Shown here one piece after another: positions 18,095-26,900 of a stretch of 64,000 nucleotides of DNA (the first letter of the stretch is position 1; each line of letters begins with the position of its first letter). Position numbers and translations under genes: made by a program. The notes beneath the pieces are model-generated. The model ran no database searches. It was not told the DNA's origin and saw nothing but the letters and a program-made list of their open reading frames with translations. This DNA comes from Variovorax atrisoli 110B. GTDB lineage: Bacteria; Pseudomonadota; Gammaproteobacteria; Burkholderiales; Burkholderiaceae_C. The stretch lies in contig NZ_KB907454.1 of NCBI RefSeq assembly GCF_000382045.1, positions 248,001 to 312,000 on the forward strand, written 5' to 3'.

Positions 18095-18967
18095 TCAGGC
18101 GCGGTCGGCGTTGCGTTCCGGAAGGATCCCCTGCGGGCGCAGCAGCAGGAAGATCAGCAGCACGCCGAACGCGATCGCATCCTTGTAGGTGGAGGAGATG
18201 GTGAACGCACCGACGTTCTCGATCACCCCGAGCAGGACGCCGCCGAGGATGGCCCCCGGCACGCTGCCGAAGCCGCCGATGATCATCGCGACGAATCCCT
18301 TCAGCCCCACGAGCGTGCCCATCTCGGTCGTCACGTAGAACAGCGGCGCAAGCAGGATGCCCGCGAGCGCGGCCAGCACCGAGGAGAACGCGAACGTGCC
18401 GGCCAGCACGCGGTTGACCGGAATACCCATGAGCTGGGCGGTCTCTCGATCCAGCGCGGTGGCGCGCATGACCTTGCCGATGGTGGTGTAGCGCAGGGCC
18501 AGGTATTGCAGCACCATCACCAGCACCACGATGACCATGATCACGAGCTGCTGCACAGGAATGCGCAGGCCGCCCACGTCGATCACGCCGTCGCCGAACG
18601 GGCTGGCGTACAGCAGCGGCTCGGGCCCGTAGATGATGCGGGCCATCTCCTTGAGGAAGATGCCGAAGCCCACGGTCGCGATGATGGCCACCAGCGCCTT
18701 CTGGCGCTGCAGACGGGCGAACACGAGCCGCGAGAACAGCGCCCCCAGCAACGCCATCACCGCGGCGGTCAGCAGCGCAGCGAGCCAGAAGGGCAGGTGC
18801 ATGCTCGTCGTGAAGGTGGCGACGAAGACGAACGCGGAAAAGGTCAGGAACTCGCCGGCCGCGAAGTTCACGATCGCCATCGTGTTCCACACGTAGGCGT
18901 AGCCGAGCGCGATCAGCGCGTAGATGCAGCCCATGGCGAGGCCGCTGACGATCACTTGTCCGAGCAT
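18095..18967 (-). CDS. HAAT ABC importer permease, LivH type
   Basis: 290 aa inner-membrane permease with about 8 helices. Family motifs: ALIALGYAYVWNTMAIVNFAAGE at the N-terminus, ATALDRETAQLMGIPVNRV (the coupling loop) and GGFGSVPGAILGG near the C-terminus. It is the first transport gene after dhaL (54-nt gap) and is followed directly by the fused permease-ATPase. Confidence 0.9.
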   Translation of the reverse strand: MLGQVIVSGLAMGCIYALIALGYAYVWNTMAIVNFAAGEFLTFSAFVFVATFTTSMHLPFWLAALLTAAVMALLGALFSRLVFARLQRQKALVAIIATVGFGIFLKEMARIIYGPEPLLYASPFGDGVIDVGGLRIPVQQLVIMVIVVLVMVLQYLALRYTTIGKVMRATALDRETAQLMGIPVNRVLAGTFAFSSVLAALAGILLAPLFYVTTEMGTLVGLKGFVAMIIGGFGSVPGAILGGVLLGVIENVGAFTISSTYKDAIAFGVLLIFLLLRPQGILPERNADRA

Positions 18968-19021
18968 GTCGATCTGTCTCCGTGTTCGTTTTTCTTTGGC
19001 GAGGGGCGCGGGCGGGTGCCG

Positions 19022-19618
19022 TCAGAGCGACTCGACCATGCGCAGCAGCGCGACCATGCCGGGGTCGTCCAGGCCGATGGTCTTGTCCGCGAACATGCGG
19101 GCACGGCCCATGCGGTTGGGCTTGTCGCGGAATGCATCGAGCGATTCGCGCACCGCCGCGCCGGCGAGCGCGAGGGCGGGAGCATCGGCCGCGGCACCGG
19201 ACAGGGCGCGCCGGATCGCATCCAGCCCGTCGAGCACGGTCTTGTCGCCGAGGGCGGCGCCGCCGCGCGCGGACAGCGTCGCGATCACTTCGGACAGCAG
19301 CGCCGCGACGTCCGGCGTCGAGAGCGACTCCCTGCCGGCACAGTGCTTGCCGGCCGTCATGAGCGCGACGGTCAGCAGCGTGCCGAAGCTCGAGCCGGAG
19401 GCCTTCGCCGAGGCCTGCGCGCAGCGCTTGAAGATGCCTTCGAGCGAGTCGGGCAGCTCGGGCAGCGCCTGCTCCATCAGCGTGGCGCACTTGTCGAGCG
19501 TGGCGCCGAGATCGGCGTCGCCGAGGCGGCCGTCGAGGGCGTTGAGTTCCGGGGCGGCGGCATGCATGGCGGCGCACCAGCGCGGCACCGCGCGGGCCAG
19601 GACGATGGCATCGAGCAT
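19022..19618 (-). CDS. dhaL: Dihydroxyacetone kinase ADP/ATP-binding subunit, DhaL type
   Basis: 198 aa all-helical nucleotide-binding subunit. The Mg-ADP site appears as LDGRLGDADLGATL near residues 28-41 and the second motif as SGSSFGTLLTVAL. In PTS-type systems DhaL carries ADP that is rephosphorylated by DhaM. No DhaM is present here. Its ATG overlaps the dhaK TGA by one base (TGATG), so translation is coupled. Confidence 0.88.
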   Translation of the reverse strand: MLDAIVLARAVPRWCAAMHAAAPELNALDGRLGDADLGATLDKCATLMEQALPELPDSLEGIFKRCAQASAKASGSSFGTLLTVALMTAGKHCAGRESLSTPDVAALLSEVIATLSARGGAALGDKTVLDGLDAIRRALSGAAADAPALALAGAAVRESLDAFRDKPNRMGRARMFADKTIGLDDPGMVALLRMVESL

Positions 19619-20616
19619 CAGCGCACGCTCCAGAACGGGCAGGTTGCGGGCGCCGCCAGCAGCGCCTCGAGGTCGGGGTCCAGCTTCATCACGCTGAGGG
19701 AGGCGCCGGCCATTTCCATCGACGTGGCGTAGCGGCCCACGAGCGAGAAGGCGATGTCGACGCCGCGCCCGGCGAGCACGGTCGCAATGCGGCGATAGAG
19801 GATGTAGAGCTCCTCGGACGGCGTGGCGCCCAGGCTGTTGACCAGCACCGCCAGGCGGTCGCCGCGCGAGACCGCCAGTTCGGGCAGCACCCGCTCGAGC
19901 ATCTCGTCGGCCAGGGCGTCGGCGGTCTTGAGCGGACCGCGCCAGATGCCCGGTTCGCCGTGGATGCCCATGCCGAACTCCACTTCGTCGTCGGCGATCT
20001 CGAACGAGGGCTTGCCGGACTCCGGCACCACGCAAGGCGTGAGCGCGACGCCGATCGTGCGGCAGGCGTCGTTGGCCTTGCGCGCCGTGGCAGCCACCTC
20101 CTCGAGCGTCGCGCCCGCGGCCGCCCTGGCGCCGGCGGCCTTGTAGACCAGCACCAGGCCTGCCACCCCGCGGCGCTTCTCGCGCTGCTCGGGCGGCGCG
20201 CTCGCGACGTCGTCCGACACGCGCACCGAGGCCGTCTTCATGTCTTCGAGTTCGAGCATCTCGGCGGCCATCTCGAAGTTCATGCGGTCGCCGCCATAGT
20301 TCCCGTACAGCTGCAGCACGCCGGCACCGCCGTCGGCCGCACGCATCGCCTCGATGCAGTCGTCCATGCGCGGTCCGGCGAACACGTTGCCGACGGCGCA
20401 GCTGTCCAGCAGGCCTTCGCCCACGTAGCCGAGGAAGACGGGCAGGTGCCCCGAACCGCCGCCGGTGACGATGCCGACCTTGCCCGCGACGGCGCCGCCG
20501 CGCCTGGCCACCACGCGGCCGCCTTCGCCGCGCCGCGCCAGCTCCGGATGCGCCAGACAAAGTCCGTCGAGCATTTCGTCGACGTAGGCCTGAGGGTCGT
20601 TGAGGATCTTCTTCAC
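19618..20616 (-). CDS. dhaK: Dihydroxyacetone kinase-like substrate-binding subunit, DhaK type
   Basis: 332 aa with a GTG start at 20616. DhaK binds a short ketose through a hemiaminal to His; that His is seen in FGMGIHGEPG. The N-terminal loop reads GGGSGHLPVF where canonical DhaK has GGGSGHEPxH, so the substrate pocket is altered. NYGGDRMNFEMAAEM and TLEEVAATA are family-typical. With DhaL it should phosphorylate a triose, or by the altered loop a related ketose such as a tetrulose (inference). It lies upstream of dhaL, 154 nt after the tctC-like gene. Confidence 0.88.
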   Translation of the reverse strand: MKKILNDPQAYVDEMLDGLCLAHPELARRGEGGRVVARRGGAVAGKVGIVTGGGSGHLPVFLGYVGEGLLDSCAVGNVFAGPRMDDCIEAMRAADGGAGVLQLYGNYGGDRMNFEMAAEMLELEDMKTASVRVSDDVASAPPEQREKRRGVAGLVLVYKAAGARAAAGATLEEVAATARKANDACRTIGVALTPCVVPESGKPSFEIADDEVEFGMGIHGEPGIWRGPLKTADALADEMLERVLPELAVSRGDRLAVLVNSLGATPSEELYILYRRIATVLAGRGVDIAFSLVGRYATSMEMAGASLSVMKLDPDLEALLAAPATCPFWSVR

Positions 20617-20770
20617 GTTGCTGTCTGCCTTGCTCTATGGAGCGCCCCCTGCGTGCGGGCGCGTCCGTGCGCCGGTGGCGGCGGGGCCGCACCGTGCGAA
20701 TGGATGAATCTGCGAGGGCTTCCGGCGCATTGGCGGGCATCCGGCCCGCGATGCGCAGGAAGCGCGGTCT

Positions 20771-21757
20771 TCAGTCGACCTTGAGGCGGCCGTCCCGCGT
20801 GGCCTGCGTGGCCAGCGCGTATTCGGCGTCGAGGATCCGCGCGAACTCCTGCGGCGTGCTCGAGAGCGCGACGCTGCCGAGTTCGCGTGCGCTCGCCACG
20901 GTCTGCGGGTCCTTCACGGCCTGCGCGAGCGCCGCGGCCAGCTTGTCCTGGATGTCCTTCGGTGTTCCCGCCGGTGCGAGCACGCCCACGTAGGTGGTGC
21001 CGTCGATGTCGCCGAACCCGAGCTCCGCGACCGTCTGGACGCCGGGCAGGGAAGGGTCCTGCGTCGGGCCCAGGACCGCCAGCGCCTGCAGCGCTCCGCC
21101 CTTGACGTGCTGCAGCGAACTGGTGACCTGGTCGAAATGCACGTCGACCTGGCCGCCGATGACGTCCACCAGCGCGGGGCCGGAGCCCTTGTAGCTGACC
21201 GTCGTGAACTTCGCCTTCAGCAGGCTCTCGAGCTGGAGCAGCGCGAGGTGGTTGGGCGTGCCGGGCCCGGAGTGCGCCGCCGTGACCTTGCCGTCGCCGG
21301 AGCGCGCATAGGCGGCGAACTCCTTGAAGTTCTTGAAGCGGGTCTCGTTCTTGCGCGCAAGCAGCACCATGGAGCTCTTGTTGACCAGCCCCAGCGGCGC
21401 GAAGCTCGCACGGCTGTAGCTGGTCTTGACCATCTCCGGCACCGTGACGATGACGCCGGCCCCGCACAGCAGCAGCGTGTAGCCGTCGGCCGGCGAGCGC
21501 GAGACCTGCATCGCGCCAATCGAGCCGCCTGCGCCGGCGCGGTTGTCCACGATCACCGATTGGCCCAGCACCTTGCCGAGGGCGACGGCGACGGTGCGCG
21601 CCACGATGTCCGTGTTGCCGCCCGGCGCGAAGGGCACGACGAGCGTGATCGGCTTGGCCGGAAAGCCCTGTGCCCACGCGGCCGGCAGCAGCGTGCTTCC
21701 CAAGGCTGCAGCGGCGCCCATGCCGAGGATCTGCCGACGCTGGATTCTCATGTTCAT
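20771..21757 (-). CDS. Bug/TctC-family periplasmic binding protein
   Basis: 328 aa. The twin-Arg-containing export signal RRQILGMGAAAALGSTLLPA ends near AWAQG. The Bug fold shows PITLVVPFAPGGNTDIVAR, DNRAGAGGSIGA and QVDVHFDQ. Bug proteins bind carboxylates for tripartite (TctABC) transporters, but no tctA or tctB is adjacent. AGGAGAC precedes ATG 21757. It may work with distant TctAB, or act as a sensor-type binding protein. Confidence 0.88.
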   Translation of the reverse strand: MNMRIQRRQILGMGAAAALGSTLLPAAWAQGFPAKPITLVVPFAPGGNTDIVARTVAVALGKVLGQSVIVDNRAGAGGSIGAMQVSRSPADGYTLLLCGAGVIVTVPEMVKTSYSRASFAPLGLVNKSSMVLLARKNETRFKNFKEFAAYARSGDGKVTAAHSGPGTPNHLALLQLESLLKAKFTTVSYKGSGPALVDVIGGQVDVHFDQVTSSLQHVKGGALQALAVLGPTQDPSLPGVQTVAELGFGDIDGTTYVGVLAPAGTPKDIQDKLAAALAQAVKDPQTVASARELGSVALSSTPQEFARILDAEYALATQATRDGRLKVD

Positions 21758-21790
21758 GTCTCCTGTCTTTCTTGTTTGCGGGGGCCTGCT

Positions 21791-22681
21791 TCAGGCGTCG
21801 AAGCGCAGGACGTCTTCCATCGCGGCCTCGATCTTCCTGCGCTGCTCCTCGCCGGTGGCCGGCATCGGCGCGCGCGGCAGGCCGGCCTGGCAGCCCTGCA
21901 GCGTGATCGAGGTCTTGATGTTGGCAGGCAGGTTGTCGCCGACCAGCGCGTTCCAGAATGCCAGCATCGACTTGTGCATCTCCAGCGCCTTGACGTGGTC
22001 GCCGGCCTGGACCGTGTTCCACAGGTTCACGCAGACGCCGGGCAGGGCCGCAGGCGTGGCGGCGATGGTGCCGTGGGCGCCGAGCGCGAACGACGAGTAC
22101 AGCAGGGCATCGACGGCGGAGAACACCTTGCAGCCTTCGGGAACGCCGAGCAGCAGGTCGGCCATGAGCTTGAGGTCGCCCTGGCTCTGCTTGATGCCCT
22201 GCACGCCGGGCAGCTCCTTCATCAGGCGGATCATCTGGGCCGGGTTCAGGTAGTTCCAGGGCACCACGTTGTAGATCACCACCGGCGTGTCGACCGCCTC
22301 GGTCAGGGCCTTGAAGTGGTTGTGGGTGGCCTGCTCGTCCGGCTTGAAGAGATAGTGCACCGGCGTGACCTGCAGCGCGGCGACCGGCAGGTGCGCGATC
22401 GCCTTGGCGCGGTTGATCGCGTCGCGGGTGCTGTTGGAGATGATGCCGGCCACGATCGGCACCTGGCCTGCCACTTCGGCGGCGGTGATTTCCATGACGC
22501 GCTTGAACTCGTCGACGGTGAAGGTGTGGCCTTCGCCGGTGCTGCCGCCGGGGCACACGCCGTGGACCTTCTTGTCGAGATTGAAGCGGATGACCTTGCG
22601 GTAGGCCGCTTCGTCGATGCTGCCGTCGGCGGTGAAAGGGGTGACGAGGGGAGGGATGACGCCGGTGAGACCGAGACCCAT
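21791..22681 (-). CDS. DHDPS/N-acetylneuraminate lyase-family aldolase
   Basis: 296 aa (beta/alpha)8 class I aldolase or dehydratase. The Schiff-base Lys164 is in GIKQSQGD and the catalytic Tyr in VIYNVVPW. The 2-ketoacid carboxylate loop GGSTGEGHTF is conserved. Members cleave or form 2-keto acids, giving pyruvate plus an aldehyde. The genomic setting is catabolic rather than lysine synthesis. GGAGCAGTTCC precedes ATG 22681; the frame opens at 22720. It is the first gene of the minus-strand operon, next to the GntR operator. Confidence 0.87.
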   Translation of the reverse strand: MGLGLTGVIPPLVTPFTADGSIDEAAYRKVIRFNLDKKVHGVCPGGSTGEGHTFTVDEFKRVMEITAAEVAGQVPIVAGIISNSTRDAINRAKAIAHLPVAALQVTPVHYLFKPDEQATHNHFKALTEAVDTPVVIYNVVPWNYLNPAQMIRLMKELPGVQGIKQSQGDLKLMADLLLGVPEGCKVFSAVDALLYSSFALGAHGTIAATPAALPGVCVNLWNTVQAGDHVKALEMHKSMLAFWNALVGDNLPANIKTSITLQGCQAGLPRAPMPATGEEQRRKIEAAMEDVLRFDA

Positions 22682-22755
22682 GGAACTGCTCCGTTCTGAA
22701 TGCCTGTGGATTGAAGACACGACTGCTGCCGCGCTGGGATCGAACTATACGCCGA

Positions 22756-22767
22756 CTAACATGTTAG
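22756..22767. promoter_or_regulatory. Palindrome, probable GntR-family operator
   Basis: CTAACATGTTAG is a perfect 12-bp palindrome in the 156-nt gap between the aldolase gene and the divergent GntR gene. The size and AT-centred dyad suit an FCD-type GntR dimer. Confidence 0.6.
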
Positions 22768-22837
22768 ATGAATGTCAGTATTAACCCTAGATCGAGGACA
22801 ATGCACTCCAAGGCGCCCAGCCCCTTACGATGACCCC

Positions 22838-23569
22838 ATGAACATTCCCGCCGCAGCCTTGTCCGAGCCCACCACGAAGCCCTCGCCCGCAGGCGGCGAG
22901 GGCGAGCCGGTGAATCAGCGCAGCCGCGCCTACCAGGGCTTCCGCCAGCAGATCATCGATGCGCGGATCCGACCCGGGCAGTTCGTCTCCCAGCGCGAGC
23001 TGATGGAGCTGCTGGAGATGCCGCTGGCGGCCGTTCGCGAGCTGGTGCCGCGGCTGGAGGCTGCCGGTCTGATCAAGACGGTGCCCAAGCGCGGACTGCA
23101 GATCGCCTCGGTCGACATGAAGCTGATCCGCAACGCATGGCAGGTGCGGGCCATGGTCGAGCGCGAGGCGGTGATCAACTTCGCCCGCGTGGCCAGCCCC
23201 GAAACGCTGGCCCGGCTGATCGAGAGCCATGAAGCCATCCTGGAGCGCGCGCTGCAGCCCCAGCCCGACGCGACGCTGGAGCGCGACGCGCAGGCCGTCG
23301 ACTGGGGCCTGCACGATCTCATGGTCGACACGATCGGCAACGAGATCCTCTCGGAGATCTACCGCGTCAACAGCCTCCACGTCCGGCTGATCCGCTACGA
23401 CGCGGATTCGATGCGGCCGGTGCAGGTCGTGCCCGCGATGCGCGAGCACCTGGGGTTCCTGCATGCGCTCGCGTCGCGGGACTTCGACGCAGCGCTCACC
23501 CACATGATGTCGCACATCGAACAGTCCAAGCACCGTGTGCTGGCCGGCATGCTGCGCGTGGGCCAGTAG
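22838..23569 (+). CDS. GntR-family (FCD subfamily) transcriptional regulator
   Basis: 243 aa. The winged HTH (about residues 30-95) includes RAYQGFRQQIIDARIRPGQF, QRELMELLEMPLAAVRELV and the wing LIKTVPKRGLQIA. The FCD effector domain follows, with acidic and His residues (WGLHDLMVDTIGN, REHLGFLHALASRD, THMMSHI) that usually bind a metal and a carboxylate. It is divergent from the aldolase-Bug-dhaKL-Liv operon and is the probable local repressor. Confidence 0.88.
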   Translation: MNIPAAALSEPTTKPSPAGGEGEPVNQRSRAYQGFRQQIIDARIRPGQFVSQRELMELLEMPLAAVRELVPRLEAAGLIKTVPKRGLQIASVDMKLIRNAWQVRAMVEREAVINFARVASPETLARLIESHEAILERALQPQPDATLERDAQAVDWGLHDLMVDTIGNEILSEIYRVNSLHVRLIRYDADSMRPVQVVPAMREHLGFLHALASRDFDAALTHMMSHIEQSKHRVLAGMLRVGQ

Positions 23570-23624
23570 ACGCGCGGTCTTCAGCTACCCCGGCCCCGGT
23601 CGCGGCCGGCGAAGCGGCGCTGCC

Positions 23625-23927
23625 TCAGCGCACGCCGGCGGCCAGCCGCACCTCGCTGCACAGCCGCGGGCCGTAGTCCTCGCAGCGCGTCTCCAGGCCG
23701 TAGGCCGCAGCGCGGCGCAGTGCGAAGGCGGTCACGTCGCGCATGTAGGTGCGTCCGGGCCTGCGGCCCGCGGCGGCGCGGGCCTCGAAGTCGGCCTGGA
23801 AATCGCGCGCCCATTCCTCGAAGAGCCGGTAGCGCTCCGCGTGCGCGCCGAGGAAGCCCGTGCGCGCGAGCGCCTGCGCGATGTCGATCAGCGGCATGGT
23901 GAAGGGCATCTCCCTGGGTTCGCTCAT
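23625..23927 (-). CDS. Hypothetical protein, 100 aa, in the surface-protein operon
   Basis: A soluble, charged protein with no recognised domain and no signal peptide. AAGGAGCGAGCC precedes ATG 23927, and it begins only 11 nt after the OmpA-barrel gene, so it is probably the third gene of that operon. It could be an accessory factor or a chance passenger. Confidence 0.6.
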   Translation of the reverse strand: MSEPREMPFTMPLIDIAQALARTGFLGAHAERYRLFEEWARDFQADFEARAAAGRRPGRTYMRDVTAFALRRAAAYGLETRCEDYGPRLCSEVRLAAGVR

Positions 23928-23938
23928 GGCTCGCTCCT

Positions 23939-26900
23939 TCAGAACTTGCCCAGCACGTTCAGGAACCACCCCTTGCTGCGGTAGCTCATGTCGGTGAGGT
24001 TGTCGGAGTAGTCGGTGAAGTTGTAGCCGATGCCCACCTTCAGGTTCTCGTTGACGTGGTAGTAGGCGGCGGTGACCCAGCCGCTCTTGCGGTCCTTGAG
24101 TTCCCTGGCGCGCAGGGTGCGCCATTCGAGCATCCAGTCCCAGTTGCGCACCAGCTTCCAGTCGACGCGCAGCACGGCCAGCTCGGCCGAGCTCTTGAAC
24201 CACGGCGCGGAACTGTCGCGGCTCGCGCGCAGTTCGCCGCGGCGCCAGGCGTACTTGCCGCCCAGGGTCCAGCGCTCGCTCAGGTCCCAGGTGGCGTCGA
24301 TGGCGAAGACGTGGCTGCGCTGCTGGTAGTCGATGCCGGTGGTCGAGACCGTGCCGAGCGTGGAATCGACGCCGCCGGAGACCACCTGGCCGGGCGACGA
24401 GAGGTCGTACAGGTAGGTGTACTTGAACAGCAGGTTGAGCCGGTCATTCAGCGCCGGGCGCAGCGCGTAGCCCAGCATCGCCTCGGTGTACTTGGCCGCG
24501 GCCAGCGTGCCGGTGGTGCTGTCGCTGTCGGCCCAGTTGAACTTGCCGATCCAGCGCGAGTCGTCGTCCACCTTCCAGCTGAAGGAGTTCTTCACCAGCC
24601 AGCTGGTGCGGGTCTCGGCGGTGGTGCGGTCCTTGCGGTATTCGAGGCCGCCGCTGTACTTCAGGCGTTCGCTCGAGTAGCCGCTGGTGAAGGCCACCGC
24701 CTGGCGGCGCGTCGCGCCGAGCGTCTCGGCGCCGACCCAGCCGTTCTCGAAGTTGACGCCGAAGGTCCAGTGCGTGTCGGGCGCGTACTGCACGCCGTAG
24801 GCATGCGTGAGGCCCGGCTGCGCGCCGGTGGCCTGGCGGTGCTCGGTGAAGAGGGTGAGGCCGTCGCCCACGCGCGAGCGTACGCCGGTCACCAGGCTGC
24901 CGCCACGGCCGATGAGGTTCTCGTCGGTGCGGCCTGTGTCCGACACGTAGGTCATGTAGACGCTGGAGCGGTCGTCGTACTGGTAGTCGACGCCGGCCTT
25001 GCCTGCGAGGCCGCCGTCGCCGGTGGAGAGCTCGCCGCGCAGCGCCAGCTTGTCGTTGACGCGGTAGCGCCCGCCGAAGCCCAGCCGGTCGTTCTCCAGC
25101 CGCGTGCCGGTGCGCCGCAGCGTCTTCTGCGCGAAGCCATAGGCGCTCCAGCGGTCGGCGCCGGTGTATTCGAGTTGCACGGCCGCGTCGGCGCGCTCGC
25201 CCGATACCGCCTGCGTGGTCGGCAGCGACGGGCTGGTGATGAGCGCGTCGCCGGTCTTGTCGTCGTAGCGCAGGCCGAGGCCGAGCTTCCACTCGGGCGA
25301 CAGCGCCAGCGAGTACTGCGCGTCGAGCACGCTGCTGTTGTAGCCGTTCTGTTCGTCGCGGCGGTCCGCCTTCAGGCGCAGTTCGCCGTTCTCCGCCTTC
25401 TCGCCGAAGGGCACGGTGGCCTGCACGCCGACCTGGCGCGTCGCGTTGCTCGCGTACTGTCCCGGCGCCGAGAAGCCGGCGTCGCGCGACTGCGCATAGG
25501 CGCTCACGCGGCCGCCGCCGCGGATGTCGAAGTCGCCCAGGTCGGCCTGGCCTTCGAGGCGCCAGGCGTTGGCGCTGCCGGTGGGGCCGTTGCCCAAGCC
25601 GTTGCCCGGTCCGTTGGTCAGCGAACCGTTGCGGCCTGTGAAGCTGAAGCCGCCGTCCATCGAGTCGAGCTGGGTCGTGCCCGGCCCGCGGCTGCGCGCG
25701 AATTCGCCCTTGAGGTAGGTGTTCTCGGTCTTGCGCAGCGTGAGGTCCACGCCGGCCAGGCGCTGGTCGCCGCCGATCTGATCCTGCCGCGAGGCGGTGA
25801 CGCCCACGCCCACGTTGTCGTTGGCCCACCAAGAGACACGGCCGCCCACGGCGAGCGTGTCGAGCGAGGTGGCCAGGGGTGTGTATTCGTAGTCCACCAC
25901 GAGGTAGGTCGGCATGCCGGTGAAGCCGCCCGCGCGCACCAGCGAGCCGTCGTCGGACAGGCTGGGCAGCGGTGCCGACAGCAGCACGCGGCCCTGCAGG
26001 TAGTCGATCTCGTAGTCGGTGGTGGGCACGAGCTGCGTGCGCTTGAGCACCAGGCCGGAGTCGCGGTCGCGGATCTCCAGCGTCACGCGCTCGGCGCCGC
26101 GCGTGATGTCCTGGTTGCGCAGGTAATAGAGCGAGCCGCCGGTGCCGCGGAACTCTTCTCGCGCGGCCAGCGTGCCGGGCTCGGCCGCGAAGGCGTCGAC
26201 CTTCAGCCGCGCCTCGCCGAAGGAGGTCGACTCCTCGCCGAGGTAGCGGCCGTGGAAGCCGTAGAGGCCGCGGCTCACGCGGGTGAGCTCGGTGTCGCCG
26301 AAGTTGAGCTTGAAGTTGCCCCACATCGCCTGCGAGCGGCCGTCGTCCACGCGCAGGTAGAAGCGGCCCTGGGTGGGCGCGTCCTCGACGGTGGTGGAGT
26401 CGTCGCCGAAGGTGCTCCACGAGTCCTCGGGGTCGAAGCGGCGGAAGAGCGAGGTCGGGTCCTTGCGGTCGAGGTTGCGGAACAGCTCCTTCAGCGGGCG
26501 TTCTTCCGTGTCGACGCTGGCCGTGAGCGTCCAGCGGTCGTTGAGCTGGCCCTTTGCGTAGCCGGCGATGCGGCCTTCGCTCCAGCCGCCGCCGCCGTAG
26601 CGGTTCTTGTCGTTGGTCATGATCGCGGCCGGGCCACTCACGCTGTTGCTGCCCACGGTGAGGTCGGCCTGGCCCACGAAGAACCAGTCGCTGGTGGGCA
26701 GGTCGAAGTCGCGCCGGTAGACGCGCGTGGCACCCTGCGCATCGGTGACGGCGATCTCGCCGGTCTGCACGCGGCGCGGCACCAGCTGCTGGAACACGAA
26801 GCGCCCGCTCTCGTCCACCGGCACCGCGAAGCCCAGTGCGCGCACGCTCTCGCCGGGGCGGATGGCCGCACCGCTGGCGGTGACGGTGCCCGCGCTCAGC

